A stretch of 64,000 nt of DNA, from NCBI RefSeq assembly GCF_015595035.1, contig NZ_JADNRN010000001.1, positions 372,001-436,000 on the forward strand, written 5' to 3'. Below, one piece after another: positions 7,943 to 16,037 of the stretch (positions within the stretch are counted from its first letter, which is position 1; every line of letters begins with the position of its first letter). This stretch comes from Marinibium conchae. Its GTDB lineage: Bacteria; Pseudomonadota; Gammaproteobacteria; Enterobacterales; Alteromonadaceae. Made by a program: the position numbers and the translations under genes. The notes beneath the pieces are model-generated. The model was not told the DNA's origin, did no database searches, and worked only from the letters and a program-made list of their open reading frames with translations.

Positions 7943-10867
7943 ATGAGTACGTCAAATAATCCAGCTTCATTGTCAGATTTAGAACAACCTAACGATTTCA
8001 TCCGTCGTCATATTGGCCCAGGTCAAGACGAAATAGCTCACATGCTTAAGACTATCGGCGCTGAATCACTTGACGATTTAATGGTACAAACAGTACCTGC
8101 AGCTATTCGTTTGCCAGAGCCTTTAAAGGTTGGCGAAGCCCAAACAGAAGTGGACGCTTTAGCTGAGCTCAAAGCTGTTGCTGCGAAAAACGTAGTTAAT
8201 CGCTCTTTTATTGGTATGGGTTATAGCAATACGCACACGCCAAATGTCATACTGCGTAACGTTCTTGAAAATCCAGGTTGGTACACGGCTTACACGCCTT
8301 ATCAGCCTGAAATAGCACAAGGCCGCTTGCAAGCCATTTTGAATTTTCAGCAAGTGACAATCGACTTAACCGGATTGCCTCTAGCATCTGCGTCGTTGCT
8401 CGACGAAGCAACCGCTGCTGCTGAAGCCATGGGTTTAGCAAAGCGCGTTTCTAAAAACAAAAAATCAAATAGCTTTTTTGTATCGAAAGGTGTTCACCCG
8501 CAAACGCTTGATGTGATTAAAACTCGTGCCGACATGTTTGGCTTTGAAGTGATTGTTGGTCATGCACTTGAAGCTGCTGAACACGACGTATTTGGCGTGT
8601 TGTTACAATACCCAAGCTCAACGGGTGAGATTAAAAATATCAAACAAGTAATAGCCGACGTGCAAGCCAAGAAAGGCATTGTTGCCGTTGCGTCTGATCT
8701 AATGGCACTCACCATGCTAACGCCTCCTGGCGAGCTTGGCGCAGACGTTGTTCTTGGGAGTGCGCAACGTTTTGGTGTACCGATGGGTTACGGCGGTCCG
8801 CATGCTGCATTTTTTGCCACGCGCGACAGCTATAAGCGCTCTTTGCCTGGCCGTATTATTGGTGTATCGAAAGATACCCGAGGTCGCCCAGCTTTGCGCA
8901 TGGCCTTACAAACTCGTGAGCAGCATATTCGCCGCGAAAAAGCTAACTCGAACATCTGTACAGCACAAGTATTGTTAGCCAATATGGCAAGCTTCTATGC
9001 CGTTTATCACGGTCCAATTGGACTGAAAACAATTGCTAATCGCATACATCGTTTCGCCGATATCCTTGGCACAGGTTTGCAAGCCAAAGGCGCTGAATTG
9101 GCGCACAGCACATGGTTCGATACTATCACCGTGTTAGTGGATAACAAGCAGACGGTGATTGATGCTGCTCTAGCAAAAGGAATGAACCTACGGTCTGACC
9201 TCGACGGGGCAGTGGGTATCAGTGTAGATGAAACCACCACTCGCCAAGATATCGCGGATCTATTCACTGTATTATTAGGTGAGGGCCATGGTTTGGATGT
9301 TGATGCGCTCGACGCAGACCTTGTGAAAAACGGCTCAACTTCAATTCCGGTTGAACTAATCAGAAGCACCGACTTTCTTACCCATGAAGTATTCAACAGC
9401 TATCATTCTGAAACGGAAATGCTGCGTTATATCAAGTCACTCGAAAACAAAGACTTGGCGCTCAATCACAGCATGATTTCACTTGGCTCATGCACAATGA
9501 AGCTGAATGCGACTGCCGAGATGATTCCTGTTACGTGGCCCGAGTTTGGTCAACTTCATCCTTTTGCGCCGGTAAACCAAGCTCAAGGTTACAAAGAGAT
9601 GATTGATGAGTTAAGTGATTGGCTAATTGATATCACCGGTTACGATTCACTATCAATGCAGCCTAATTCAGGTGCTCAGGGTGAATACACTGGTTTGTTG
9701 GCGATTACTCGGTACCATCAAAGCCGCGGTGAAGGCCACAGAAACGTGTGCTTGATTCCGCAATCAGCTCACGGCACGAACCCAGCGTCGGCGCAAATGC
9801 TGAGCTTGAAAGTAGTGGTGGTAAATTGTGATGCCAAAGGTAACGTTGACCTTAACGACCTTCGCGCAAAAGCGGAAGAAGTGAAAGACAACTTAAGCTG
9901 TGCAATGATTACTTACCCCTCTACTCACGGTGTTTACGAAGAAACCGTAAAAGAAATCTGCGATATCGTGCATGAGTTTGGCGGCCAAGTGTATATGGAC
10001 GGTGCAAACATGAACGCGCAAGTGGGTATAACCTCTCCGGGCTTGATTGGTTCTGATGTATCGCATCTTAACTTACACAAAACCTTCTGTATTCCTCACG
10101 GTGGTGGTGGCCCTGGCATGGGTCCAATCGGCGTGAAAGCGCACTTGGCTCCTTTCTTACCAAGTCACACGCAAGTGGGTTTAGAAGCCGGTGGAACAGG
10201 TGAAGATTTAGGCTCAAATGGTGCAGTTTCTGCAGCACCATGGGGAAGTGCTTCTATTCTACCGATCAGCTATATGTACATCAAAATGATGGGCAGTGCT
10301 GGTCTTAAAAAAGCATCTGAAGTTGCCATATTGAATGCCAATTACATTGCGAAGAAATTAGAAGGTCATTACCCAGTGCTGTATAAAGGTAATAACGACC
10401 GTGTCGCCCACGAGTGTATTATTGACCTACGCCCATTAAAAGAGGCCTCTGGCGTCACCGAAATGGATGTCGCCAAGCGCTTGAACGACTATGGTTTCCA
10501 CGCACCGACAATGAGCTTCCCAGTAGCAGGTACGCTGATGATTGAACCTACTGAATCTGAAGCGCAAGCTGAAATGGATAGGTTCATCGAGGCGATGGTT
10601 TGCATACGTCAAGAAATCGCTAAAGTTGAATCGGGCGAGTGGGATGCCATCGATAACCCACTGCATAATGCACCTCACACTTTGGCAGATATTTGCGATA
10701 GCAATTGGGACAGAAGTTATGACCGTCAGTTAGCAGCCTACCCAGTAGATGCCGTAGCGAAAGACAAATTCTGGCCAACGGTGAATCGTATTGATGACGT
10801 TTACGGCGACAGAAACTTAATTTGCTCATGCCCTGATTTAGACAGTTATCGGGATTTTGCTGAGTAG
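7943..10867 (+). CDS. gcvP: glycine dehydrogenase (decarboxylating), P protein
   Basis: GcvP is the PLP enzyme that decarboxylates glycine and loads the aminomethyl group onto GcvH. The frame is open from 7883, but the conserved N-terminus ([17 protein letters not shown]) fits the ATG at 7943, giving 974 residues, close to the usual 950-975. The single chain holds both halves of the homodimeric type. The PLP lysine is in [19 protein letters not shown] (about K713). Other signatures are [21 protein letters not shown] and [18 protein letters not shown] strong hairpin terminator follows. Together with gcvT and gcvH this gives three of the four complex components; the L protein (lpd) is usually elsewhere. 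Confidence 0.97.
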   Translation: MSTSNNPASLSDLEQPNDFIRRHIGPGQDEIAHMLKTIGAESLDDLMVQTVPAAIRLPEPLKVGEAQTEVDALAELKAVAAKNVVNRSFIGMGYSNTHTPNVILRNVLENPGWYTAYTPYQPEIAQGRLQAILNFQQVTIDLTGLPLASASLLDEATAAAEAMGLAKRVSKNKKSNSFFVSKGVHPQTLDVIKTRADMFGFEVIVGHALEAAEHDVFGVLLQYPSSTGEIKNIKQVIADVQAKKGIVAVASDLMALTMLTPPGELGADVVLGSAQRFGVPMGYGGPHAAFFATRDSYKRSLPGRIIGVSKDTRGRPALRMALQTREQHIRREKANSNICTAQVLLANMASFYAVYHGPIGLKTIANRIHRFADILGTGLQAKGAELAHSTWFDTITVLVDNKQTVIDAALAKGMNLRSDLDGAVGISVDETTTRQDIADLFTVLLGEGHGLDVDALDADLVKNGSTSIPVELIRSTDFLTHEVFNSYHSETEMLRYIKSLENKDLALNHSMISLGSCTMKLNATAEMIPVTWPEFGQLHPFAPVNQAQGYKEMIDELSDWLIDITGYDSLSMQPNSGAQGEYTGLLAITRYHQSRGEGHRNVCLIPQSAHGTNPASAQMLSLKVVVVNCDAKGNVDLNDLRAKAEEVKDNLSCAMITYPSTHGVYEETVKEICDIVHEFGGQVYMDGANMNAQVGITSPGLIGSDVSHLNLHKTFCIPHGGGGPGMGPIGVKAHLAPFLPSHTQVGLEAGGTGEDLGSNGAVSAAPWGSASILPISYMYIKMMGSAGLKKASEVAILNANYIAKKLEGHYPVLYKGNNDRVAHECIIDLRPLKEASGVTEMDVAKRLNDYGFHAPTMSFPVAGTLMIEPTESEAQAEMDRFIEAMVCIRQEIAKVESGEWDAIDNPLHNAPHTLADICDSNWDRSYDRQLAAYPVDAVAKDKFWPTVNRIDDVYGDRNLICSCPDLDSYRDFAE

Positions 10868-10930
10868 TTGTGACATCAAAATTAAGTTTGTGAATGATAA
10901 ATAAAGTTTGTGAACTAAATTAAGATTGTG

Positions 10931-10955
10931 AAAAAGGGCCGAAAGGCCCTTTTTA
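10931..10955 (+). terminator. rho-independent terminator of gcvTHP
   Basis: AAAAAGGGCC-GAAA-GGCCCTTTTT is a perfect 10-bp stem with a GAAA tetraloop and T tract 63 bases after the gcvP stop. It ends the glycine cleavage operon. Confidence 0.93.
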
Positions 10956-11256
10956 ATTTAAGACATTCACTTCAGCGTGGGTATTAATTAAGTTTTCTGT
11001 CACGATCTATTAAGTTGAACCAACTCATGAAATCACAGAGAGTAAATTTGAAATCTGCTTTTTAGCGGGTGCATTTTTGAGGTGAAAGTGAGCATGATTT
11101 GTTATTTTTGGCCTTGTAGCAGGGTATCCTTTGCACTGAAGTAGAACCGCCGGTGCTAACGCCATTCACATTCTCTAGATTTTCTGATAACAACGGTTGG
11201 GGTAAAAAGTTAGATGAAATTGACATGGTTTTTCTGCAGAATTGAGCAAATTACGT
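10956..11256. other. non-coding left flank of cassette cluster
   Basis: About 300 bases without a supportable gene. An R'-like GTTAGAT (11209-11215) matches the integron consensus GTTRRRY, and a TGCTAAC lies about 60 bases before it (from 11154), but the intervening arms pair poorly, so I do not call an attC here. No integrase remnant is recognisable. Confidence 0.4.
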
Positions 11257-11320
11257 ATAGCAGATCAATAAAAACGGACGTTCGCAAAGAGCATTAGCGC
11301 GGCTTATTGAAGTATTATGA
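11257..11320 (+). repeat. degenerate attC-like site
   Basis: The right arm CGGCTTATTGAAGTATTATGA resembles the right ends of the clearer sites downstream; its last seven bases, ATTATGA, differ by one from the GTTATGA of the site ending at 12711. The left arm (TATAGCAGATCAATAA) pairs with it partially. It precedes the first small gene, where an insertion boundary would be expected. Confidence 0.3.
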
Positions 11321-11340
11321 GTCAGGAGTAACAGACAATT

Positions 11341-11718
11341 ATGGAAGAACTTTTCAATAAATACACGGAAGCCTTTGACGCTTTTGACCCAGAAGCTATA
11401 GCAAATCTATATCGTTTACCTTGTGCTATTGCGGACGCAGACGGTGTTCAAGCATTTGCTTCAAAATCTGATTTAGTTAAAAAGTTTGCATCCAATTGCG
11501 AGTCTATGCGTGACTTTGGTTACCAATATGCTCAATTTAATATTCTGCAACAGCAACCTATTGGCCAGGACAAGGTTGCCACCACACTTGGTTGGCGTAT
11601 AAATACAGGTACCTCTAATATAGAATTCCGTACACTATACATTTGTCATTTAGTAGACAGTAAGTGGTTTGTGTTTAGCGCTAATGTGTACCAAGGCAGT
11701 TTTAGCAATGCCACATAA
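11341..11718 (+). CDS. SnoaL/NTF2-like small protein (cassette gene)
   Basis: This 125-residue protein looks like an NTF2-like or SnoaL-like alpha+beta cone fold. It begins MEELFNKYTEAFDAFDPEAI, with the family's opening helix and the following ANLYRLPCAIADADG. It ends with the strands FRTLYICHLVDSKWFVFSANVY. Such proteins are small hydrolase/isomerase scaffolds or orphans; no catalytic residue can be assigned. A good Shine-Dalgarno (AGGAG) lies 12 bases before the ATG. The stop codon overlaps the left end of an attC site, so it is the first clear cassette gene. AT content is higher than in the adjacent gcv genes. Confidence 0.75.
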   Translation: MEELFNKYTEAFDAFDPEAIANLYRLPCAIADADGVQAFASKSDLVKKFASNCESMRDFGYQYAQFNILQQQPIGQDKVATTLGWRINTGTSNIEFRTLYICHLVDSKWFVFSANVYQGSFSNAT

Positions 11719-11778
11719 CAAAAAAATTCAAGCGTACATTAACGAGAGAGGCTAGCGCTGCTCAAATTGGTGTTGTAT
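11713..11778 (+). repeat. attC site
   Basis: The left end ACATAAC overlaps the stop codon of the preceding gene. The right end GTTGTAT fits GTTRRRY except at one base. Inner arms AATTCAAGC and GCTCAAATT pair imperfectly. Length 66 bases, normal for short attC sites. Confidence 0.6.
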
Positions 11779-11807
11779 GCCTATGTTGTAAGTTTAGGTC
11801 CTTTAAA

Positions 11808-12101
11808 ATGACACAGATAAAAGAAGAACTAGTTTTATCCGGCAGATGGTTATACGCTGGTTCAATTGACAAAAATGTTCATATTATTAAGAGTAACTTT
11901 AAGGCAGGGTCTGGAGATTACCAGGATCCGCCGAGTACAAGAGACGACGAGTTTGGCGTCTTTTATGGTGTGATTTTTGTTGAATTCACTAAATCAGTTC
12001 ATCCAATTGGTGGATGTTATGATAGCTTAAAACAAGCTAAAGAATATGCCTCAAGTGTATGCGAGTCATTGGTATGGGGTGAGAATGAAGAAAGCATATA
12101 A
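11808..12101 (+). CDS. hypothetical cassette protein
   Basis: I do not recognise this 97-residue protein. It is soluble, without signal peptide, acidic at the C-terminus, and has the pattern LSGRWLYAGSIDKNVHIIKSN and FGVFYGVIFVEFTKSVHPIGG, suggestive of a small beta-rich domain followed by a helix (YDSLKQAKEYASSVCESL). It lies between two attC-like sites, and its stop codon again falls within the left end of the following site. Proteins of this size and style are common in chromosomal integron arrays. There is no clear Shine-Dalgarno before the ATG. Confidence 0.65.
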   Translation: MTQIKEELVLSGRWLYAGSIDKNVHIIKSNFKAGSGDYQDPPSTRDDEFGVFYGVIFVEFTKSVHPIGGCYDSLKQAKEYASSVCESLVWGENEESI

Positions 12102-12164
12102 TAAAAAAATTGAAGACGGATATCTGGGAAGAGCGCCCAGCTACCGCTTAATTTGGTGTGAGAC
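12096..12164 (+). repeat. attC site with decayed left end
   Basis: Inner arms AATTGAAGACGG and CCGCTTAATT pair over 10 bases with an unpaired G and an unpaired A in the left arm, the extrahelical-base pattern of attC. The right end GTGAGAC differs by one base from GTTRRRY. The left end ATATAAT is poor (AAT in place of AAC). A further stem CTGGG/CCCAG lies inside. Length 69 bases. Confidence 0.6.
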
Positions 12165-12173
12165 ATACAATAG

Positions 12174-12569
12174 GTGAAATCTTTCTGCGTAGCTTTTTTT
12201 CTACTCTTTTTGTCGTTTGATGCTTTGACTTGCATGCTACCTAATCAGGGTGTGGAGTTTGATAGCCTTATTGAAATAAAGAAATTAGATGAAAAAGATA
12301 AGTATCTCGTCTCTTTACCTAGAACAATTGGGAGTTCGAGCGGGTTCCCGACAATTACTATTGTATATAAATCAATTGAATTGGAAGATAATTGCACAGA
12401 ATCAATATTGAGTGATGGTAGTCGCACAATTTGTTTGCCAAAAGAGCAAACGAGAACGGAAATTCAACTTCAAAATATAGCTCAAGATCTTTGGGATGTA
12501 GTAACTTTTGAAGAGATGTATAGCGGAAGTTTGACAATAAAGCCCAAACAAGGGTATTTAGTTTTTTAA
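12174..12569 (+). CDS. hypothetical exported cassette protein
   Basis: This 131-residue protein starts with GTG at 12174, ten bases after the preceding attC-like site. The first 21 residues, beginning KSFCVAFFLLFLSFDALTC, form a signal peptide; the Cys could be a lipidation site though the box is atypical. The rest is a small beta-rich domain with Cys in EDNCTESILSDGSRTICLP, which could form a disulfide. I do not recognise a family. An R'-like GTTATGT follows three bases after the stop, then a full attC-like site from 12594. Probably a secreted or periplasmic protein. Confidence 0.6.
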   Translation: MKSFCVAFFLLFLSFDALTCMLPNQGVEFDSLIEIKKLDEKDKYLVSLPRTIGSSSGFPTITIVYKSIELEDNCTESILSDGSRTICLPKEQTRTEIQLQNIAQDLWDVVTFEEMYSGSLTIKPKQGYLVF

Positions 12570-12593
12570 GCGTTATGTGGAATACAGAAGTAT

Positions 12594-12711
12594 GCCTAAC
12601 AAGAAATTGCGGTCGGACACAGCGCTCTACCTGCTTTTGTGTTACTTGCTGTGCTAGGGCATTAACATAAAACCACCCCCGGCACTGAGCCGCTGAATTG
12701 GAGCGTTATGA
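12594..12711 (+). repeat. long attC-like site (about 118 bases)
   Basis: The left end GCCTAAC matches RYYYAAC exactly; the right end is GTTATGA. Inner arms AATTGCGG and CCGCTGAATT pair with two unpaired bases, and a further stem ACACAGC/GCTGTGC lies inside. The length is close to that of the Vibrio cholerae repeat type of attC. Confidence 0.6.
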
Positions 12712-12729
12712 ATCACAGAGGGTTTATAA

Positions 12730-13053
12730 ATGAAACACACAGAATGGTTAATGGACAAATATCCGAAATTACGGGACGAACCTAGTGCAAAAACATTTGC
12801 TTTGATTGAGCAAGCTAAAGACCGGACTAAAGGGCGGATGTTAATTATACTTTCAATTTGTACGTTAGCCGCTGTGTTACTCGCATATTTTTTAGCCGCA
12901 CTGTCTTCTCAATTCATAAGTCTGGACTTTCCAATTGTTTTTGGGGTGACTTATGGTCTAGTGTTTGTGTTGTTAGGCGGACTTCAAAAAAGGCTTGAGC
13001 GACTAGTAATTCAAAACAAAATAATTGAGTTAATGGGTGATAGCGAGGAATAA
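12730..13053 (+). CDS. small membrane protein (cassette gene)
   Basis: This 107-residue protein has a soluble N-terminal helix (about 1-33), then two transmembrane segments: MLIILSICTLAAVLLAYFLAA (34-55, quoted in part) and FPIVFGVTYGLVFVLLGGL (about 67-87). A charged C-terminal tail follows. AGAGGG 11 bases before the ATG is a good ribosome binding site. I recognise no family. It lies 18 bases after an attC right end, so it reads as a cassette gene; small two-helix membrane proteins are frequent in such arrays. After its stop, 215 bases pass before the next attC, longer than usual for a cassette. Confidence 0.65.
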   Translation: MKHTEWLMDKYPKLRDEPSAKTFALIEQAKDRTKGRMLIILSICTLAAVLLAYFLAALSSQFISLDFPIVFGVTYGLVFVLLGGLQKRLERLVIQNKIIELMGDSEE

Positions 13054-13149
13054 ACATTCGCCGAATCGCTCGGGAAAAAGCTCGTTCATTCAAGAGTCAC
13101 TCTCAAAGGTTTTTATTAAACTAATTACGAGTTAGCGTGTACTTGCTGT

Positions 13150-13172
13150 TTGGTCTAGGCTACCAAACATCA
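13150..13172. repeat. inverted repeat in cassette spacer
   Basis: GTTTGGT and ACCAAAC form a perfect 7-bp stem around a 7-9 base loop (CTAGGCT core) in the unusually long spacer before the next attC. It may be the remains of another recombination site or a transcript hairpin. Confidence 0.3.
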
Positions 13173-13267
13173 GTTGTTGTTTAAGCTTCAAACGAGTATT
13201 GTTTTACCTAAATGGTTAACGTAAGGAGACATGGAATGTTTTATCAAAATCGAGTTGCACCAACCAA

Positions 13268-13333
13268 ATCTAACAAACGATTGAAGACGCATAAAAACAA
13301 CAGCGGTTTTTACCGCTTAATCGGGTGTTATGT
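13268..13333 (+). repeat. canonical attC site
   Basis: Left end ATCTAAC (13268-13274) matches RYYYAAC in full and right end is GTTATGT (13327-13333). Inner arms CGATTGAAG (13278-13286) and CTTAATCG (13316-13323) pair perfectly except for one extra G in the left arm, the classic extrahelical base. The spacers AAA and GGT between the arms do not pair, as expected for the unpaired central spacers. Length 66 bases. This is the best site of the cluster. Confidence 0.85.
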
Positions 13334-13361
13334 CAGTGTTGTTAAAAAGCCAATCGCGATT

Positions 13362-13652
13362 ATGCTTAGTTTTTTTTGTTCAATTGTTTACGCACAAGAT
13401 ATTAAAATTGAAGTTGACGACTGTGGGCCTCTTGCTAGAGGTGAATTAGCTGTTGTATTCAGCACAAAGCCTCACGGAACCGGGCAATCGTATTTTTCTA
13501 AAGGCCCATTGGTTGAGGTATGCACAAAGCTAACTGAAGCGAAGTACGTTATCGGATATGAGGAGCCTTACTGTAAAAACCATAAACCCTTTGACCCACA
13601 AGAGTGTGAATACCGGAAAGTCTTTGTGATTAAGGAATATGTTTTTAATTAA
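13362..13652 (+). CDS. hypothetical exported cassette protein
   Basis: The frame is open from 13212, but its first part reads through the attC site, so the true gene must start after 13333. ATG at 13362 is the only standard start there and gives 96 residues. The N-terminus LSFFCSIVYAQDIKIEVDD is a short signal peptide with cleavage after AQ or YA. The mature domain has four or five Cys (DDCGPLARG, LVEVCTKL, EPYCKNHKPF, QECEYRKV) that could make disulfides. I recognise no family. The ribosome binding site is weak. It is the last gene of the cassette cluster; no clear attC follows it. Confidence 0.55.
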   Translation: MLSFFCSIVYAQDIKIEVDDCGPLARGELAVVFSTKPHGTGQSYFSKGPLVEVCTKLTEAKYVIGYEEPYCKNHKPFDPQECEYRKVFVIKEYVFN

Positions 13653-13806
13653 GTTGAGCATGCCTTTCGGCCAGTTTTGCACAACAATCCACTACACGCA
13701 AAACGCCGCTGAGTAAGGCGTCAGGTTTCACTCATTAGTATAGGTTACATCCTCTTCCGGAATTTTCTCCGCGATTATCTTAGATTCATGGTATCTGCGG
13801 AGCTAA

Positions 13807-14652
13807 TCATTTTACCTGTAAAGAGGAACACATTGTACTCATGTTTTCAGGATCCATACCCTCATGAAGAAAGGGATTCTGGGTCGAGTGTTTTTTTCTC
13901 GCCAAATCATTCTTTGCCGAAATTACCAGATCTATCCAGTCTTGATACGACGAAACTCGAGTGTACAATTCTGTTACACCGTATTCGCCGACATCATAAA
14001 ACCATGAATCAGCTCGTGAGCTTATTCCAAGTAATTTATATGACTCTCCTTCTTTCATGTAGGCTGGACCTCCACTATCGCCGTTTCCACTAACTCCCTC
14101 TAGCATTTCTCCTTTTGAACCTTTTTCAAACTTAAATATGATGTCCGTATCGTTAACCTCAATTATTCTATTTTGAGCTTTTCTCAGTTTCCCGTTGTTC
14201 TCTTGGTAGCCTATTGTTTCTCCACTAATACCAGTGCCAGTCCCTCCAGCACCAATAAACCAAGTTACTTGACCCATCTCATCATCATTTCTGTATATTT
14301 CTGCAGGCTTGACTGTCGATATACTTGATTGTAACTGAATTAAAGCGATATCGTGTTCATCTCCGAGCTTATAGCTAGGATGGCTATACCTATTTGCAAC
14401 AGTTACGATTTCGTTACCCACTCTAATTTTTTGTCCTGGATTGAGGCAAAATACAGCGTGAGCAGCCGTGACGACCCACTCAGGATGAATTAGTGTTCCG
14501 TGAACGCCGATGTTGTATAAGGTTGCAAGAGGAGGAAAGTCAGATGGGACAGCATGATATCTCTCATCGGGAACATCATGACGAATAACTATAGCACTGC
14601 TTGCCGGAGCGATGAGTCCCAATGATAAAAGCAAGGATTGGATAAGCTTCAT
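13807..14652 (-). CDS. secreted trypsin-like serine protease (S1 family)
   Basis: The 281-residue protein starts with a signal peptide (LIQSLLLSLGLIAPASSA). The catalytic triad of chymotrypsin-like proteases is complete: His in VVTAAHAVF (about residue 65), Asp in DEHDIALIQL (101) and Ser in GNGDSGGPAYM (193). A trypsin-like domain ends near 255 with DWIDLVI and a polar 25-residue tail follows. It should act outside the cytoplasm; its substrate is unknown. It is 47 bases downstream of a MarR-family gene on the same strand and is probably co-transcribed with it from the MarR promoter, so the repressor may control protease production. Confidence 0.9.
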   Translation of the reverse strand: MKLIQSLLLSLGLIAPASSAIVIRHDVPDERYHAVPSDFPPLATLYNIGVHGTLIHPEWVVTAAHAVFCLNPGQKIRVGNEIVTVANRYSHPSYKLGDEHDIALIQLQSSISTVKPAEIYRNDDEMGQVTWFIGAGGTGTGISGETIGYQENNGKLRKAQNRIIEVNDTDIIFKFEKGSKGEMLEGVSGNGDSGGPAYMKEGESYKLLGISSRADSWFYDVGEYGVTELYTRVSSYQDWIDLVISAKNDLARKKHSTQNPFLHEGMDPENMSTMCSSLQVK

Positions 14653-14699
14653 TTAAATTTCTCTCTGATTATTTCTTGAAGTGGCAATTTCTTGCGAAA

Positions 14700-15176
14700 T
14701 TAGTCTAATTCGTTAAGTCTTTTTACAAGTGACTTTTCAACGAGTGCTAATTCAGCTTGGCGTATTTTACTCATGAGTTCGCAGCCAACTTCTTTGTTTA
14801 GTTGGTCGAAAATAAGATTAATATCCCGCATAATCGGCCGAAGAAGTTTCTCTTCAGTCATTCCTAGTTTTGTCAAATGAATAGTTTTAGCGCGTTTGTC
14901 TTGAGGGTTCGGTTTACGGTAGATTAATCCTAACTTTTCTAAGCTGTTCACTCTTTGAGTTGTCATTTGATGGGTAACACCGAGCGCTTCTGCTAGCTCA
15001 GCGACTGTGACACTACCAGTGTCTGTTAGAAAAAAAATAGTAGAAATCGCTGTAATGGGTGTAGTAATTCCGTGAGCTTGTACTATCTCTGAGCCTTGCT
15101 CAATAATTACTTCAGCCAAACGGCGACTGAAGTGAGCCAAAAAGCCACTATCAAGTTTCTCTACATATGAACTCAT
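14700..15176 (-). CDS. MarR-family transcriptional regulator
   Basis: This 158-residue protein has the MarR winged helix: VTVAELAEALGVTHQMTTQR as the helix-turn-helix, then VNSLEKLGLIYRKPNPQDKR as the wing with the conserved DKRAK. The flanking helices form the dimerisation part. It starts at ATG 15176, just downstream of a promoter covered by two near-identical palindromes, so autorepression is very likely. Downstream lies the secreted protease. MarR proteins respond to small ligands or oxidation; the ligand is unknown. There is one Cys late in the chain (KEVGCELM) and no paired-Cys redox motif. Confidence 0.92.
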   Translation of the reverse strand: MSSYVEKLDSGFLAHFSRRLAEVIIEQGSEIVQAHGITTPITAISTIFFLTDTGSVTVAELAEALGVTHQMTTQRVNSLEKLGLIYRKPNPQDKRAKTIHLTKLGMTEEKLLRPIMRDINLIFDQLNKEVGCELMSKIRQAELALVEKSLVKRLNELD

Positions 15177-15197
15177 ATTTCATTTAACCAATAATTA

Positions 15198-15248
15198 TAC
15201 AGGTACTTGTACAATACCTTTGTTTATAAATGTACGCAAGTACTTGTA
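15198..15248 (-). promoter_or_regulatory. MarR promoter with two palindromic operators
   Basis: Two copies of a palindrome close to TACAAGTACTTGTA occur: 15198-15211 (one mismatch) and 15235-15248 (two mismatches, core CAAGTACTTG perfect). They are 37 bases apart, about three and a half helical turns. On the minus strand a -35-like TTGCGT (15239-15234) and a -10-like TATTGT (15216-15211) are 17 bases apart and overlap one operator each. The arrangement fits negative autoregulation of the MarR gene. Confidence 0.6.
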
Positions 15249-15286
15249 TATATTTTTTCAATAATAGCAACAAGACCCCGTTTCGC

Positions 15287-15363
15287 CGATATGCTTTGTA
15301 CGGGTTTGCACATGCTAAGCATATCGCTAAAGTAGGTTTGGGCGAGTGTGGTGCCATCACCAC
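15287..15363. promoter_or_regulatory. structured intergenic region with two perfect hairpins
   Basis: CGATATGCT (15287-15295) and AGCATATCG (15318-15326) form a 9-bp inverted repeat with a 22-base loop. A second one, GTGGTG-CCAT-CACCAC, lies at 15348-15363. Both are in the 320-base gap between the MarR gene and the small exported protein. They could be a structured mRNA leader or protein-binding sites. No known riboswitch core is recognised. Confidence 0.4.
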
Positions 15364-15496
15364 CCTCCTTTCTAACATTTCCTAACAAACTCCTTGCGTT
15401 CCGCGCGCGAGTGCTTTTAAATAAAATGGTGGTCAATAATTGTACTGCTATTGAGCTGTCTAAGAATAACAAAGCACAGGGAAGACTCTAGAAAGC

Positions 15497-15913
15497 ATGC
15501 GTTCAACATCAATCGTAAAGTACTTACTACTAGTTAGCTTGGTTTTCAGCCAAGGCTTAAGTATGTTTGCGAGTGCCTCGGCAATGTCGACAATGCAGAG
15601 CTTTGCAAGTGAAGACAGCCTTGCGATTTGCACGGGCAAAACTGTGCGTTGGATTTCTGCCAGTATTTTTTATGAAACGGGTGAATTGATTGAGCTTGAA
15701 GCTCAAGAAAGTGTACCCGATAATTTGCATGAGGTTGTTTGTGTACTTGCGCAACTAGGTGATGCACCTCCATCTATTTCTGATTGCTATGAGCCACTTA
15801 TTGTTAAATTGGCACTTATAAGCAAAGTCATCAACAAGGTATATGCCGCGACTACTCAAGCCGCCCATTGTCATTTTTCAAGCAGAGCACCGCCTTCCAT
15901 TTTTTTCTCATAA
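15497..15913 (+). CDS. small exported protein, possibly DUF2946-like
   Basis: This 138-residue protein has an N-terminal signal or anchor segment (IVKYLLLVSLVFSQGLSMFA). It continues with SLAICTGKTVRWISASIFYETG and spaced Cys/His (EVVCVLAQL, ISDCYEPL, AAHCHFSSRAPPS). The pattern recalls small DUF2946-type proteins found next to TonB-dependent metal receptors, but I cannot confirm the family. The TonB-dependent receptor gene starts 124 bases downstream on the same strand, so they may share a transcript. A Cys/His-rich periplasmic protein next to a methionine-rich receptor suggests metal handling, perhaps copper. That is inference. Confidence 0.6.
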   Translation: MRSTSIVKYLLLVSLVFSQGLSMFASASAMSTMQSFASEDSLAICTGKTVRWISASIFYETGELIELEAQESVPDNLHEVVCVLAQLGDAPPSISDCYEPLIVKLALISKVINKVYAATTQAAHCHFSSRAPPSIFFS

Positions 15914-16037
15914 GCACCTCATATTGCATAATGGCTATCTGATCAGCTGGTAGTCATAACTTGCGAGATACTCAATTATTATAAATTAATATCCTTGTGG
16001 CACTTTTTCTATTAGCCACAAGGTTTAGAGAAAAATC

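Larger units (their letters stand above)
11257..13652 (+). mobile_element. cluster of integron gene cassettes with attC-like sites, no integrase in view (CALIN-like)
   Basis: Five small genes on the same strand (125, 97, 131, 107 and 96 residues) are separated by imperfect-palindrome sites of 64-118 bases. The sites are built from RYYYAAC-like left ends and GTTRRRY-like right ends with internal arms of the AATTGAAG/CTTAATT type. In two cases the gene's stop codon overlaps the left end of the site, as in real cassettes. The genes have no shared function and most have no recognisable family, again typical for cassettes. No tyrosine recombinase gene of IntI type is in the window, so this may be a remnant array or the distal part of a chromosomal integron. 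Site quality varies: the site at 13268-13333 is excellent, others are degenerate. Confidence 0.7.

Noticed and set aside
11150-11216. Another attC starting at TGCTAAC and ending GTTAGAT
   Set aside because: The right end fits the consensus but the inner arms pair too poorly to call.
13212-13361. N-terminal part of the 146-codon frame at 13212
   Set aside because: It reads across a canonical attC site and has no protein-like composition; the gene is taken to start at 13362.
15250-15496. Cobalamin or TPP riboswitch upstream of the receptor locus
   Set aside because: Hairpins are present but no conserved core boxes (such as the B12 box) can be found.
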